From positions 1-55,601 of IMG/VR virus record IMGVR_UViG_3300032291_000616: 55,601 bases of DNA; one strand, written 5' to 3'. Below are positions 39,048 through 47,485 of this stretch, one piece after another (position 1 is the stretch's first letter; every line of letters starts with the position of its first letter). The notes beneath the pieces are model-generated. The model did no database searches, was not told the DNA's origin, and saw only the letters and a list, made by a program, of their open reading frames with translations. The DNA is from a virus. The position numbers and the translations under genes are program-made.

Positions 39048-40162
39048 CACAGCCCCTCAAAAATTGCGGCGGAGTAAATGTTTCCCATCCCTGCCGCCAG
39101 ACTCAGGATGTGGCCCTTGGGGGGCGTGACAGATTCCGAAAGGAATACCGAATCGGATTCAGTTCGGTTCTCGATTCCCGGGACGAATCCCTTCTTGATG
39201 TCGTCCAGCAATAGTAGCGTCTCGAGGAGGCCGCTGGAACCCATTGTGTGGCCGATTTTCTGCTTGTAGGAGGTCACGACGACGTCTTTCAAGCCAGACC
39301 CAAGGATGGCGGCTTTCTCCGCCTTGTTGTTCGATACTGTGCCCGTGCCGTGGGCCTTGACGATGCCGATGTCGTGGCGCAAGGTCTTGCTGTGGAAGCA
39401 GGCACCGCCGATAGCCCGGGAAAAGCCCTCGCCGTCCTCGCACTGGCCGATGGCGTTGGTGCTGTTCTCGGAGGCGTTGTAGGCACCCACCAAGCGGGCG
39501 TGTGGGGTGCGCTGAAAGCGCTTGACCAGTCGCTCGTTCTCAAAGACCGCCAGCGCGGCCCCCTGACCCACGTAGAAGCCGCGATTCTTGCTGTCGAAGG
39601 CCGAAGGCTTGACACCGTTCTCGGCTTCGTCCTTGGCCGTCAAAACGGCTTGCGACTCGCCAAAGAACTCCAGCACGGCGTTGGACACACCGTCTTCGAC
39701 CGTCAGGACGATCACGCGGTCAAAGTCGTAGTGCTTCATCAGCACCTCGACATCCATCATCACCTTCAGACTGCTGGCGCAGGCAGAGGCGTCGGTGGTG
39801 ACCATGCCCATCTCGCCGAAGGACTGAGCCGTGCGACCGGCGTAAACCTGTGTCAGCGTGAACGGCAGGAACTTGTAGGTGTACGACAGGCGCGAGTTGT
39901 AGGAGCGTTGTCCGATGCCTGCAAAGTGGGCGTTGCCACCCGCAAGGATGAAGGCAGTCTTGCCGCAGGACTCTTCGCGAAGTTGCTTTGCCAACTCAGG
40001 GTCAAGAACCTTCTCGGCCAACTTGTGAGGGACGTAAAACATCCCGGTCTGGGTGCGCTTGTAGGTCTCAGGGAACCAGTGAACACGCTGTGGGAAAACG
40101 ATGTCGTCGAACAATTCAACATGATTGGTCGAGGCTGTGCGGTAGTGCGTCAGGTAGATCAT
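39047..40162 (-). CDS. Beta-ketoacyl-ACP synthase (KAS, FabF-like)
   Basis: 371 aa. The thiolase-fold triad is complete: Cys128 in TDASACASS, His271 in KAHGTGT and His305 in KIGHTMGSSG, with Lys300 five residues before His305 as in FabF. RGFYVGQGAALAVFE and the C-terminal SLAAGMGNIYSAAIF match the gating and GFGGxNA strands. It is shorter than FabF (about 410) and lacks the usual first Gly-rich strand. It would condense an acyl chain with malonyl units on ACP. It overlaps ACP and GNAT genes by 3-4 bases, so they are translated together. Confidence 0.88.
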   Translation of the reverse strand: MIYLTHYRTASTNHVELFDDIVFPQRVHWFPETYKRTQTGMFYVPHKLAEKVLDPELAKQLREESCGKTAFILAGGNAHFAGIGQRSYNSRLSYTYKFLPFTLTQVYAGRTAQSFGEMGMVTTDASACASSLKVMMDVEVLMKHYDFDRVIVLTVEDGVSNAVLEFFGESQAVLTAKDEAENGVKPSAFDSKNRGFYVGQGAALAVFENERLVKRFQRTPHARLVGAYNASENSTNAIGQCEDGEGFSRAIGGACFHSKTLRHDIGIVKAHGTGTVSNNKAEKAAILGSGLKDVVVTSYKQKIGHTMGSSGLLETLLLLDDIKKGFVPGIENRTESDSVFLSESVTPPKGHILSLAAGMGNIYSAAIFEGL

Positions 40163-40443
40163 GCGATCTCCTTTTGTGCCTCTTCGACCGATGCAGGCTC
40201 CTTGGTTTTGCGCCGCATCAAAAAGTCGTAGACCTCCTGAACGGAGGTCGGGTGGAAATCCTTGGTCTCATCGTCGTCAGGTATGCCGTACAACTCTGTG
40301 AGGTACATGAGCATGATGAGTCCATCAAGACTATCGATGCCGATGTCTTGCAAGGTGTCTTCCATTGAAGTTGCCGCTATCTCGTTTGCGTGGGCTGGTC
40401 GCGCCACTTTCGAGACCATGTTGAATAGTTCTATGAAGTCCAT
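40159..40443 (-). CDS. acpP: Acyl carrier protein
   Basis: 94 aa. GIDSLDGLIMLMYLTELYGI carries the DSL phosphopantetheine site (Ser38) in the right place between helices I and II; the third helix follows TSVQEVYDFLMRR. Length, acidity of the core and helix pattern fit an ACP; the last 15 residues are an extra charged tail. It starts two bases after the stop of the 82-aa gene without a clear AGGAGG, suggesting coupled translation. It needs a phosphopantetheinyl transferase from the host because none is seen here. Confidence 0.87.
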   Translation of the reverse strand: MDFIELFNMVSKVARPAHANEIAATSMEDTLQDIGIDSLDGLIMLMYLTELYGIPDDDETKDFHPTSVQEVYDFLMRRKTKEPASVEEAQKEIA

Positions 40444-40445
40444 TT

Positions 40446-40694
40446 TTATTCTGATGGGTTATTGACAGCGTTGACCAATGCCACGGCCCACTCCTGCCAG
40501 TTTGTAAATGGATCAGGCCCGGGGACTCCGTCGCGATCAAACGACGAGATGCCTTTCAGTCCACGCGCCCACGCTTTCCAGTCTTGTTCACCTCCCGGTA
40601 TTGAAAGTTGTTGCGCCGCATATGCCTCGCACATAAGACACGCCCACGAGTCCCATGTGTGATAACGAGGGTCATATACGACAGGAATCGTCAT
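40446..40694 (-). CDS. Small tail-module protein (82 aa)
   Basis: 82 aa, MTIPVVYDPRYHTWDSWACL..., Trp-rich and compact (WKAWARGLKGISSFDRDGVP, PFTNWQEWAVALV). A similar short gene follows the tail nozzle gene in related phages as far as I recall. ATG overlaps the upstream stop. It is the first partner in the coupled chain leading to ACP. Function unknown. Confidence 0.7.
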   Translation of the reverse strand: MTIPVVYDPRYHTWDSWACLMCEAYAAQQLSIPGGEQDWKAWARGLKGISSFDRDGVPGPDPFTNWQEWAVALVNAVNNPSE

Positions 40695-42763
40695 GACGAA
40701 TAACCTCTGACGTCGCCCGCATCTGCATTGACCAGCACGCGACCCATTTCGTAGTTGCCACCAGAGACGTTGCTGGTGAATCTCAAACGAAGTTCTCGGC
40801 GCTGTTCACGCATATCAATTTTGCCTGTTCCCGGCTCAAAATAGTAGGGGTCAGAAATCTTGTCCTGCTCCTGAGCGTATGGGCGTCCAATAATCTGCAT
40901 TGACATTGTCCCGGACTGAACGAAGTCAGGTTCAATGCGCTCGATGTGGAGCCAGAAATTCTCGCCCACAGGCGCAGTCTGAGATGGGCCACCACCGACC
41001 CAGCCAAGGTCAGACGTCTCGAACATCGATTCGATGGCGTTCGACAACTCATAGATGACGGCGTCGGTGCCCACCTCGTGTTGCCAAATCACGATCTTTC
41101 CGGGCACGGTGTAGAAGGTGGCAGTCACTGTGGCGCTGGCCGTGGCCGCATTCGACAGGGTCACTGTGAAATAGTTGGGCGTCGCGCTGGGCACAATATC
41201 CGTCACCAAAGTGTCTGTCGGGATGCCAGCCGCAACCACCAGTTGGCCGTTCTGGATCAAGTTCGTCAGTGGAACCTCGATGTCGAAACTGCCATTGGTT
41301 GTCGTGATCGACGAAGAGAAGATGGTCTCTTGCGTGCTGAGTTCAGAACCAGCATTGATCGGGAAGCGGAACACCTGCGAGAAATACCCGGCAGTGCGGT
41401 TGCATCCATCAGCAAAACCGCCGTCGTACCAGCAGTTCTCGCGCACGTTGTAGATGATGCAGTTGTTGCACTCTTCCGAATCACCCTCGGGGTAGAACCA
41501 CCAAATCTCGCCGAATCGAGGAACCTTGGTTGCCCAGACCTTCTGACGCTGAACGTAGTTCAGGTTGTCAAAGAAGTAGTTCTGGTTGAAGGCGTTTGGA
41601 ATCTCTTTGACCACACCGTTGTAGAGCAGGAAGCGATCCACGCCGATCCAGTAGTAGATGCCGTCGTACTCGATCACAGACTGGCTCGACAAGATCGAGG
41701 ACTGGCTCGAGATGATGTCGTAGCGCCAGTAGAAGGTCTGGGGCGTGCCGCCCACCGTGATGGTGGTTGGGGCATAGGAGACTCGGATCAGCGAGTCCAA
41801 AGCCCAGAACAGGCCGGAAGGAGAGTTCGTGCCACCACGAACTGGAAGCCCCTTGACGATCTTGGTGGACGACACGTTGGTTTCGTTGGCGTCAGCGCCG
41901 TTCCAATCGAACGGATCGCCAGCCACGTTGTTCTTGATCAGCCCGTTGTCACCGTACACGAAGATGTATGGGTGAAGCACCACCACGCCGCCAGACACCT
42001 CAATGGTGTCGCCGGTAGGGGTTGAGCCGCCTGTGTCCTTCAAAGGTGCCAGCACGAGGCCGTTAAGCGGCCCGCCAAGCACAGCGGTGTTTACAGTGCT
42101 GTCGATCTGGGAAAGGTTGTGACCGGGGTGGGCCACAAGGAAGTTTGCGCCAGCGCCTTGCGAATCGAAAAGCGAATCGAATTGCCAGAGGTGGTCGGTG
42201 CTTGGTGTGAACAAGTCATCCGACGTTGCCACCGGCACAGACCAGCCAGAGCCAGTTCCGCCGATCGATGTATTGGCGCAGGTAAGCGAATCACCGGGCA
42301 CATAGTAGTTGCCAGCGTCCGTGATGGTCACGGTGGACACTACCCCGCCAGAAACGACGATGGTGGCCTTTGCGCCTGCGCCGTAGCCTCCAGTGAGGGC
42401 CACGTTGGTGTAGGTGCCGTTGGTGTAGCCAGTACCCGGCACGATGGTGCCCAAGGTCAGGATTTCACCACCAAACACCATTTCGTTGGTGCCTGAGCCG
42501 ATGCCGTTGTTGTCGATGTCGATGACCTCAATTCCGTCATCGTAGCCGTTGAAAATCTTGTTGATGCCGTCTTCTGAGTTGACGTAGATGCCACGAGACA
42601 GGCCATCAGCATTCGTGACGATGGCGCGGTATCCGCCGATCTTGCGGGGGCGTCCGCGCTGGAACCGCACCCACTTGCCGTCGGTGTAGAAGTTCTTGTC
42701 GAAGTACGTCCCGTCCCGTTGAATGCCGGGTTGGGTGTCAATCGAAAAAACCTTCTGCGTCAT
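40691..42763 (-). CDS. Tail nozzle/hub-like protein (690 aa)
   Basis: 690 aa, beta-rich. The start DTQPGIQRDGTYFDKNFYTD, GKWVRFQRGRPRKIGGY, then SVIEYDGIYYWIGVDRFLLY, NGVVKEIPNAFN and FGEIWWFYPEGDSEECNNCI are typical of large beta-propeller-like tail proteins of short-tailed phages (T7 gp12 or P22 gp10 role). It should form the tail tip conduit below the connector. ATG overlaps the fibre-like gene by one base. Confidence 0.75.
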   Translation of the reverse strand: MTQKVFSIDTQPGIQRDGTYFDKNFYTDGKWVRFQRGRPRKIGGYRAIVTNADGLSRGIYVNSEDGINKIFNGYDDGIEVIDIDNNGIGSGTNEMVFGGEILTLGTIVPGTGYTNGTYTNVALTGGYGAGAKATIVVSGGVVSTVTITDAGNYYVPGDSLTCANTSIGGTGSGWSVPVATSDDLFTPSTDHLWQFDSLFDSQGAGANFLVAHPGHNLSQIDSTVNTAVLGGPLNGLVLAPLKDTGGSTPTGDTIEVSGGVVVLHPYIFVYGDNGLIKNNVAGDPFDWNGADANETNVSSTKIVKGLPVRGGTNSPSGLFWALDSLIRVSYAPTTITVGGTPQTFYWRYDIISSQSSILSSQSVIEYDGIYYWIGVDRFLLYNGVVKEIPNAFNQNYFFDNLNYVQRQKVWATKVPRFGEIWWFYPEGDSEECNNCIIYNVRENCWYDGGFADGCNRTAGYFSQVFRFPINAGSELSTQETIFSSSITTTNGSFDIEVPLTNLIQNGQLVVAAGIPTDTLVTDIVPSATPNYFTVTLSNAATASATVTATFYTVPGKIVIWQHEVGTDAVIYELSNAIESMFETSDLGWVGGGPSQTAPVGENFWLHIERIEPDFVQSGTMSMQIIGRPYAQEQDKISDPYYFEPGTGKIDMREQRRELRLRFTSNVSGGNYEMGRVLVNADAGDVRGYSS

Positions 42764-44004
42764 CAGAATGCACCCCCAGCAACGCCACCTGTGAAGGTGC
42801 CGGTGCCACTGATCGTCAAGCCGGTGGCCGACAACGTGAAGAGGTTGGTACCCAAGATGCCGATGTTGAATTGGCCCGAGGCGGCGCGGTACACACCGGT
42901 GGTCGGCTCAGAACCAAAGTACAAGGCAGGGCTGGATACGGTGCCGTCAATCAAACCAAGGGCAGACGCACCAGCCAGCACGGTGTTGGCGTTCACAAGG
43001 TTGACCGAGTCGCAAATCAGTGTGGCCTGCTGGTTCGAGGCAATCGTCGCCTCGGAGCCGCCGGTGTTGGTTGTGAGTTTGATCGTGTAGTTCGACACAC
43101 CGCCGACGGTGGCGTTCTGGACGTAGTACACCTGCACCGTCTGCGGGACGATGATCGTGGCGTTGCTCGAGAGCGTGCCGGTGAACTTCAGGATCACGTT
43201 CGACGCCTCGGCGGCTGTCAGGGTGATGGTTCCGCCGGTGACGGCTTTTGTCAGTTGCGTGAAAGCGAACTGGGTCGACTTGCCCAAGCCCACGGTATAG
43301 AAGGCCGCGCCAGAGCAGACGATGATGCAGGAGTCGCTTGGCTGAAGAATCAGCGATGCGGAGCCGTTGATCACGTCACCGCCAGAGCAGGCCACGGTCA
43401 ATGCGCCGGTACCGCTGTTGCGGAGGAACATGAACCAGTTATTGCCCAGCGTGGTCACGCCAGACAGGGTCAGCGTGCCAGCGCCGCCAGTCCACACATA
43501 GGTGTTCGAGCGGTCAGTTGTCAGCGCGGTGTAATTTGACGAGAAGGTGGTGACCGGCTGGGACTGGTTCAGCGTCTGGCCGATCGCCAGCAAGCCATAG
43601 CCCGCCAGAGTGGCCGCATCGGCCCCAGAAGAGCCGATCCCGAAGGCGATGATGCCCCATGTGCCAGTGACGGTCGGATTGGCCGTGATGTAGATGTAGC
43701 GGGCCTCGCCAGCGGGGATCGAGATGATCGTGTTCGCGCCGCCAAAATCCTTGACCGTGAAGGTCGTAGCGCCCACGTTGCGGATCATTGCATCCTGACC
43801 GACCGATGCTTGGTTGGCAGGAGGCATATAAAGCGAAAGGCCCGCAGAGGAGGCTGTGACCTCCATGATGCGGGCGGCGTAGTCGTCGGTGGCGTTTCCG
43901 TTGATCGGCCACTCCAACTGCGTGTTCGCTGATAGGGTGATGGCTCGGTAGGAAACGTCGGTTGGTTGGATGACGTTGCCGGTGAAGGGGCTGTTGTAAC
44001 TCAT
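42763..44004 (-). CDS. Tail fibre-like protein (413 aa)
   Basis: 413 aa of Thr/Ser/Gly/Asn-rich beta strands with no charged helices, e.g. IPAGEARYIYITANPTVTGT and TNTYVWTGGAGTLTLSG-type strings. The end GTGTFTGGVAGGAF resembles the end of the 898-aa fibre (GTITNGIAGGTF). It is a probable appendage or base-plate protein, placed between the connector and the nozzle genes. ATG at 44004. Confidence 0.7.
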   Translation of the reverse strand: MSYNSPFTGNVIQPTDVSYRAITLSANTQLEWPINGNATDDYAARIMEVTASSAGLSLYMPPANQASVGQDAMIRNVGATTFTVKDFGGANTIISIPAGEARYIYITANPTVTGTWGIIAFGIGSSGADAATLAGYGLLAIGQTLNQSQPVTTFSSNYTALTTDRSNTYVWTGGAGTLTLSGVTTLGNNWFMFLRNSGTGALTVACSGGDVINGSASLILQPSDSCIIVCSGAAFYTVGLGKSTQFAFTQLTKAVTGGTITLTAAEASNVILKFTGTLSSNATIIVPQTVQVYYVQNATVGGVSNYTIKLTTNTGGSEATIASNQQATLICDSVNLVNANTVLAGASALGLIDGTVSSPALYFGSEPTTGVYRAASGQFNIGILGTNLFTLSATGLTISGTGTFTGGVAGGAF

Positions 44005-44006
44005 GG

Positions 44007-44642
44007 TCAGGTATCCAATACTGCGGCTTGACGGTCACCAATGCGCTGAACATCTTCTTGCTTCAGCGTCTGCATGATTGCGTCGTAGTTGGCTTGCCAC
44101 ATCTGCATTCTGCTGTCGTTCTTCAGGAACGGCATGGCCTGCAAGAGAGAGCCATACAGCATTGCTTGTGGTGCGTAAGTGGTGAACCAGTTGGTCTGGT
44201 TGGAAGAATCAAGCGGCTGGACTCGCTCGTAGTACAGCACCTCGAAGACGTAGTCGTCATCAGGGGTGGGGGCCACGAGCCAGTGGGTGTAATCGTAGTC
44301 TGCGTAGTAGGCCGGAACATCAGTCTCGGTTGGGTTCGGCCAATACTCGCGCAGGTACTCGTACTTGCGGAGCAGAACGGGCTGTTTGACGCCACCCACA
44401 GTGACGTTCATGGAGACAGTCTTGTGCCAGCGTGCTGGCTTGTCGATGATCGGCTGGTTGGACGTCATCGTGGACGTCATGGGCGTCAGGTTGCCAAGGA
44501 ACTTGATCTGGCTGGCGATGATCTGCTCGGCCAGCATGATGAAGGTCGGGATTTTCTCGAGCGTCGCGGTGTCGGTGCGCTCAAGGTACGAAGAGACGTC
44601 TGCAACCAGAGAGTCATACGTCATTACTGCGGCAGTTGTCAC
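44007..44642 (-). CDS. Head-tail adaptor/connector protein
   Basis: 211 aa. MTYDSLVADVSSYLERTDTA, IPTFIMLAEQIIASQIKFLG, LRKYEYLREYWPNP and QAMLYGSLLQAMPFLKND follow a connector family (SU10-adaptor-like, from memory) of short-tailed phages. It should dock under the portal. The C-terminus overlaps into the fibre gene by three bases. No enzyme motif. Confidence 0.75.
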   Translation of the reverse strand: MTTAAVMTYDSLVADVSSYLERTDTATLEKIPTFIMLAEQIIASQIKFLGNLTPMTSTMTSNQPIIDKPARWHKTVSMNVTVGGVKQPVLLRKYEYLREYWPNPTETDVPAYYADYDYTHWLVAPTPDDDYVFEVLYYERVQPLDSSNQTNWFTTYAPQAMLYGSLLQAMPFLKNDSRMQMWQANYDAIMQTLKQEDVQRIGDRQAAVLDT

Positions 44643-44657
44643 TTTGCGGCTCCTCCA

Positions 44658-44996
44658 TCACACGTTGCGTTCAAAATGCGGGCAGTCCACGAGCGACTTG
44701 AAATTCCCACCCCAGCGGTTTTTGGGGTGCAAAGACTCCCAAAATGCACCTATTGGTGCCAGCGTTGTTTTATCCCAAATTATCTTACCGTCCTTGAAGA
44801 AATTCAAGTCGATGGCGCATCTCTTCAGGTGAATCGAATTCATGGTCTTGGAGCGGCCTGCTTTGACGTGGAGCGCCTGTTGTTCAGGTGTCCGGGCCAA
44901 TTCCCCGCCAGTAACCATAAAACCCTGCTGGGTGGCGTACTGGATCAACTTGCAGGCATCGAGCAAAAATGCGGCTTGTTCTTGTGACAGGCTCAT
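44658..44996 (-). CDS. M15-type endolysin (peptidase)
   Basis: 112 aa. The Zn-site of M15 D,L-/L,D-peptidases is visible: SIHLKRCAIDLNFF (His56, Asp63) and CPHFE (His107), with FWESLHPKNRWGGNF (Glu87) between, as in VanY/CwlK-like endolysins. No cell-wall-binding domain; the length is complete for this family. It should cut peptide cross-links of peptidoglycan at lysis and sits directly after the holin-like gene, overlapping by four bases. Confidence 0.88.
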   Translation of the reverse strand: MSLSQEQAAFLLDACKLIQYATQQGFMVTGGELARTPEQQALHVKAGRSKTMNSIHLKRCAIDLNFFKDGKIIWDKTTLAPIGAFWESLHPKNRWGGNFKSLVDCPHFERNV

Positions 44997-45526
44997 TGTT
45001 TGCCCTCCGTGAGTTGCTTGATGGTCTCATCCTTGTCTTTCGACCCACGGGTTGTACCGAACTCGAAAGAGTAGATGTTATCGAGGTAGCCGAGGAAGCG
45101 GCCCAAAACGAGCGTAAAGATGCCCTTAACGTACTCATTGATGCTCTGGTCTTTCCAGACAATCCAGACCATGGAGCCGACCATTACAACGGCCAAGAAG
45201 AACATCAAATTGGCCCGGTTGTTGGTCATGCCTCGCTTGATGAATTCAGCGTCTCTGGTGCGGGCTGAATCGCGGTCAGCGACTTCAATCTTGAACCCCT
45301 CCAACTCTTGCTTGGCCTTCTCAATGCCGAGTTCCAGCAGGCGCTCTTCATGATCAAACTGCAACTGGCGCAGTTTCTCAACGGTCGCAGGAGATGGATC
45401 GTCAGGAATCTTGAAGCCAATCGCGTTTTCGACGACCTCTTTACCCTTTGCTTGGATCGCAGATGACAAAAGGCCCAGACCATTCTGGGCCAATGTGCCT
45501 AGCAAGGATGCAACGATTGGAACCAT
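44993..45526 (-). CDS. Holin-like membrane protein (3TM type)
   Basis: 177 aa. Hydrophobic segments (PIVASLLGTLAQNGLGLLSS, LMFFLAVVMVGSMVWIV, GIFTLVLGRFLGYLDNIYSF) around a charged middle, followed by FEFGTTRGSKDKDETIKQL, a tail typical of phage GTA/3TM holins. It should form the lysis pore and lies directly upstream of the endolysin gene. ATG overlaps the previous stop. Confidence 0.75.
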   Translation of the reverse strand: MVPIVASLLGTLAQNGLGLLSSAIQAKGKEVVENAIGFKIPDDPSPATVEKLRQLQFDHEERLLELGIEKAKQELEGFKIEVADRDSARTRDAEFIKRGMTNNRANLMFFLAVVMVGSMVWIVWKDQSINEYVKGIFTLVLGRFLGYLDNIYSFEFGTTRGSKDKDETIKQLTEGKQ

Positions 45527-45795
45527 TATTTTTTCCCCATTTTTTCGCGCTCCTCGAGCAATCTGACTTTGACTTGCAACTCGTTAATGTGTTGCATCAA
45601 CTGCTCTTTTTGCATGGCTCGGCGCTCGGCAGAGATGGGGCTGTCCGTTGGGACGCCCTCTTTGGTGATCAAGGCAGGCATTGCGCCCTCAATCTTGGTG
45701 AGGCGATTGGAAAAGTCAGCGACTTGACCAAGTAGCCACGCAAGCGCGGCGACCACGATTGGAATTACTGCCTTGAGTACGTCTGACCATGCCAT
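45526..45795 (-). CDS. Membrane-anchored coiled-coil lysis-cluster protein
   Basis: 89 aa. One N-terminal membrane segment (AVIPIVVAALAWLLGQVA) and a C-terminal coiled coil (KEQLMQHINELQVKVRLLEE), the architecture of inner-membrane spanins or XhlA-like proteins. The overlap with the holin gene supports a lysis role. A partner outer-membrane spanin is not identified. Confidence 0.6.
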   Translation of the reverse strand: MAWSDVLKAVIPIVVAALAWLLGQVADFSNRLTKIEGAMPALITKEGVPTDSPISAERRAMQKEQLMQHINELQVKVRLLEEREKMGKK

Positions 45796-46016
45796 TACTT
45801 GTCCGCCTTGTTGTCGAGTTTTGCAAAAATCTGCTTGCAGATGTCCTTGATCTCGTCGATGTCTCGGTGGTAGTCTTCCTTGGAGACATAGGTCTTGGGC
45901 ATCTCTCGGACATCGGCGTCAAGACGCTCGATGGCCTTCGTGATGTTGTTCAAGACCCAGCCCCCAAAGAAGGCGGCGATCCCTACGACGATGTTGAAGA
46001 TCGCCTGTGATTCCAT
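45795..46016 (-). CDS. Small membrane-helix protein of lysis cluster
   Basis: 73 aa. An N-terminal hydrophobic segment (AIFNIVVGIAAFFGGWVLN) and a charged helical tail (SKEDYHRDIDEIKDICKQI). Similar to DUF2730/XhlA-like phage proteins. It overlaps both neighbours by one base. Function as lysis accessory is inferred. Confidence 0.6.
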   Translation of the reverse strand: MESQAIFNIVVGIAAFFGGWVLNNITKAIERLDADVREMPKTYVSKEDYHRDIDEIKDICKQIFAKLDNKADK

Positions 46017-46162
46017 TACTCAGCCTTTGTTTCTTCTTTCGGTTGATTCTTCGCTTCAGCCTGCATAGCCTCGACGAGTTGGAACACCTCTTGGTAGGGA
46101 CGAGACCCAAGGTATCCGATGATTGCGTTGAGCAGTTGCTCAGAGATCAGGAGTTGTTTCAT
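46016..46162 (-). CDS. Small hypothetical protein (48 aa)
   Basis: 48 aa, MKQLLISEQLLNAIIGYLGS..., a helical protein with a charged Lys/Glu tail (NQPKEETKAE). First gene after the terminator at 46175-46202. The stop overlaps the next ATG by one base (TAATG). Function unknown. Confidence 0.55.
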   Translation of the reverse strand: MKQLLISEQLLNAIIGYLGSRPYQEVFQLVEAMQAEAKNQPKEETKAE

Positions 46163-46174
46163 TGCCGTTTCCTT

Positions 46175-46202
46175 AAAAAATTCCGCTGTTGTGGGTCAGC
46201 GG
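46175..46202 (-). terminator. Terminator between fibre block and lysis block
   Basis: Leftward RNA: CCGCTG-ACCCACAA-CAGCGG stem-loop followed by AATTTTTTAAGG. A six-pair stem and six Us make a moderate terminator, so the lysis genes may have reduced or separate expression. Confidence 0.65.
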
Positions 46203-46213
46203 TTCACCCTTTT

Positions 46214-46372
46214 TTATTCGTCAGCAGGCAGGGGCGTATTTCCTTCGGCAAGCCACTTTAGGTAGGCTTGGTAGTCCGCGTTTCCTTCAGCAAAAGGAAT
46301 GCAAGCGTTGTCGGATGTTCTCACGACCACATTTGCGATGTGGCCCTGTATGTCTTTAAGTAGTTTGTACAT
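46214..46372 (-). CDS. Tail fibre assembly-like small protein (52 aa)
   Basis: 52 aa ending IPFAEGNADYQAYLKWLAEG NTPLPADE-type sequence, a phrase common in short fibre-assembly (chaperone) proteins of phages. It starts directly at the end of the 370-aa fibre (TAA then ATG) and is a paralogue of 48254-48430. A role in folding its fibre is inferred from pairing. Confidence 0.7.
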   Translation of the reverse strand: MYKLLKDIQGHIANVVVRTSDNACIPFAEGNADYQAYLKWLAEGNTPLPADE

Positions 46373-47485
46373 TTATAACTCCGCAGAAAATGCGATTGCA
46401 AATGCCGTGCCTTGGTCTTTTGCCAAGAAAACAGAAGCACCAGAAGAGAACACAGCGGCAGAAGTAAAGTCAATTCGACAGCCATTGGCGGTCAAGTATG
46501 GGGTAGTCAATGTGAGGGCCACAGTAAACGCCGCGCCATCTATATACCCGCTCCCCGTGTATGAAAATGTAGGAGGAACCCGCATTGGTATTGGGTATTG
46601 TTTGTAGAAACGACCCGAACTTGAGTTTGGGCAACCGCCCGGCGCAAAATAGTCATACTGACCATTTAGGCCCACATTGTTGAAGAAATACCTCTGGCAC
46701 AAAGACAACTCCGTCCCATACGAACGGAAGTCGAACGATGTGGCTACAGTGCCTACTTCAATCTGGGCCGCAGTGATTCGGAATGTCGCACCAGTGGTCT
46801 CAGACAAGGCGACGGTTCCTTGCACACCACGAGAGCCACCAGAAGATGCCCACACATTCGCTGTCGGTTGCAACGAACTGCTACCGCTTCCCAAGTTCAA
46901 CTGAAGGCGCATCGAGGCAACATTGGTTGTGGGCCAAGTACCAGTGGTGCTACCGGGAATGGAAACGGCTACAGGAGTCCAAGTATTTGCCGAAGAAATC
47001 GTGAAGGTGAAACCATAAACTTGATCTCCAGCATTGCTTAGAATGCATCCACTGAATGTTCCGGTGAGACTGGACTTGACCTGAAACGAAACAACAATAC
47101 CTTTGGCGCTTGCAGTACCAAAAGCAAGGTCAATGATGTTCAGCCCCTCGATGTATTGGGCAAGCAAACGACTGTCACTTGATGTGGTTGCAACGCCAGT
47201 GCCGTTGGTAACTAACAAGGAATACTGATACCCAGCAGGAGCATCAGTTGACTGCTGGCAAGTCATTGTGGTGCTGTTGGTGCCAAGGTTCTGCACAAAC
47301 CAGCGGTCAGTGATAAACGCTTGAGATGTTGCGGTTGGGACAGAAACAGACGCGCCCGCGTTCCTCTGATCGACCCGCATATCGCCGTTGATCAATTTAT
47401 TTTTGAAGGACGTCGCATCACCAGCGCCCAGCGAGTAGCCAGACTCTGTGGTCATCTTTTCTGCTTGTACTGTTCCGTAACTCAT
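46373..47485 (-). CDS. Tail fibre / receptor-binding protein A
   Basis: 370 aa. FKNKLINGDMRVDQRNAGAS, ITDRWFVQN and the later RSYGTELSLCQRYFF are typical of a phage fibre family with a carbohydrate-binding-like beta sandwich. It is Thr/Ser/Gly-rich throughout. It shares this architecture with 48432-49508. The C-terminus (AFAIAFSAEL) is likely the receptor-facing tip. Confidence 0.8.
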   Translation of the reverse strand: MSYGTVQAEKMTTESGYSLGAGDATSFKNKLINGDMRVDQRNAGASVSVPTATSQAFITDRWFVQNLGTNSTTMTCQQSTDAPAGYQYSLLVTNGTGVATTSSDSRLLAQYIEGLNIIDLAFGTASAKGIVVSFQVKSSLTGTFSGCILSNAGDQVYGFTFTISSANTWTPVAVSIPGSTTGTWPTTNVASMRLQLNLGSGSSSLQPTANVWASSGGSRGVQGTVALSETTGATFRITAAQIEVGTVATSFDFRSYGTELSLCQRYFFNNVGLNGQYDYFAPGGCPNSSSGRFYKQYPIPMRVPPTFSYTGSGYIDGAAFTVALTLTTPYLTANGCRIDFTSAAVFSSGASVFLAKDQGTAFAIAFSAEL

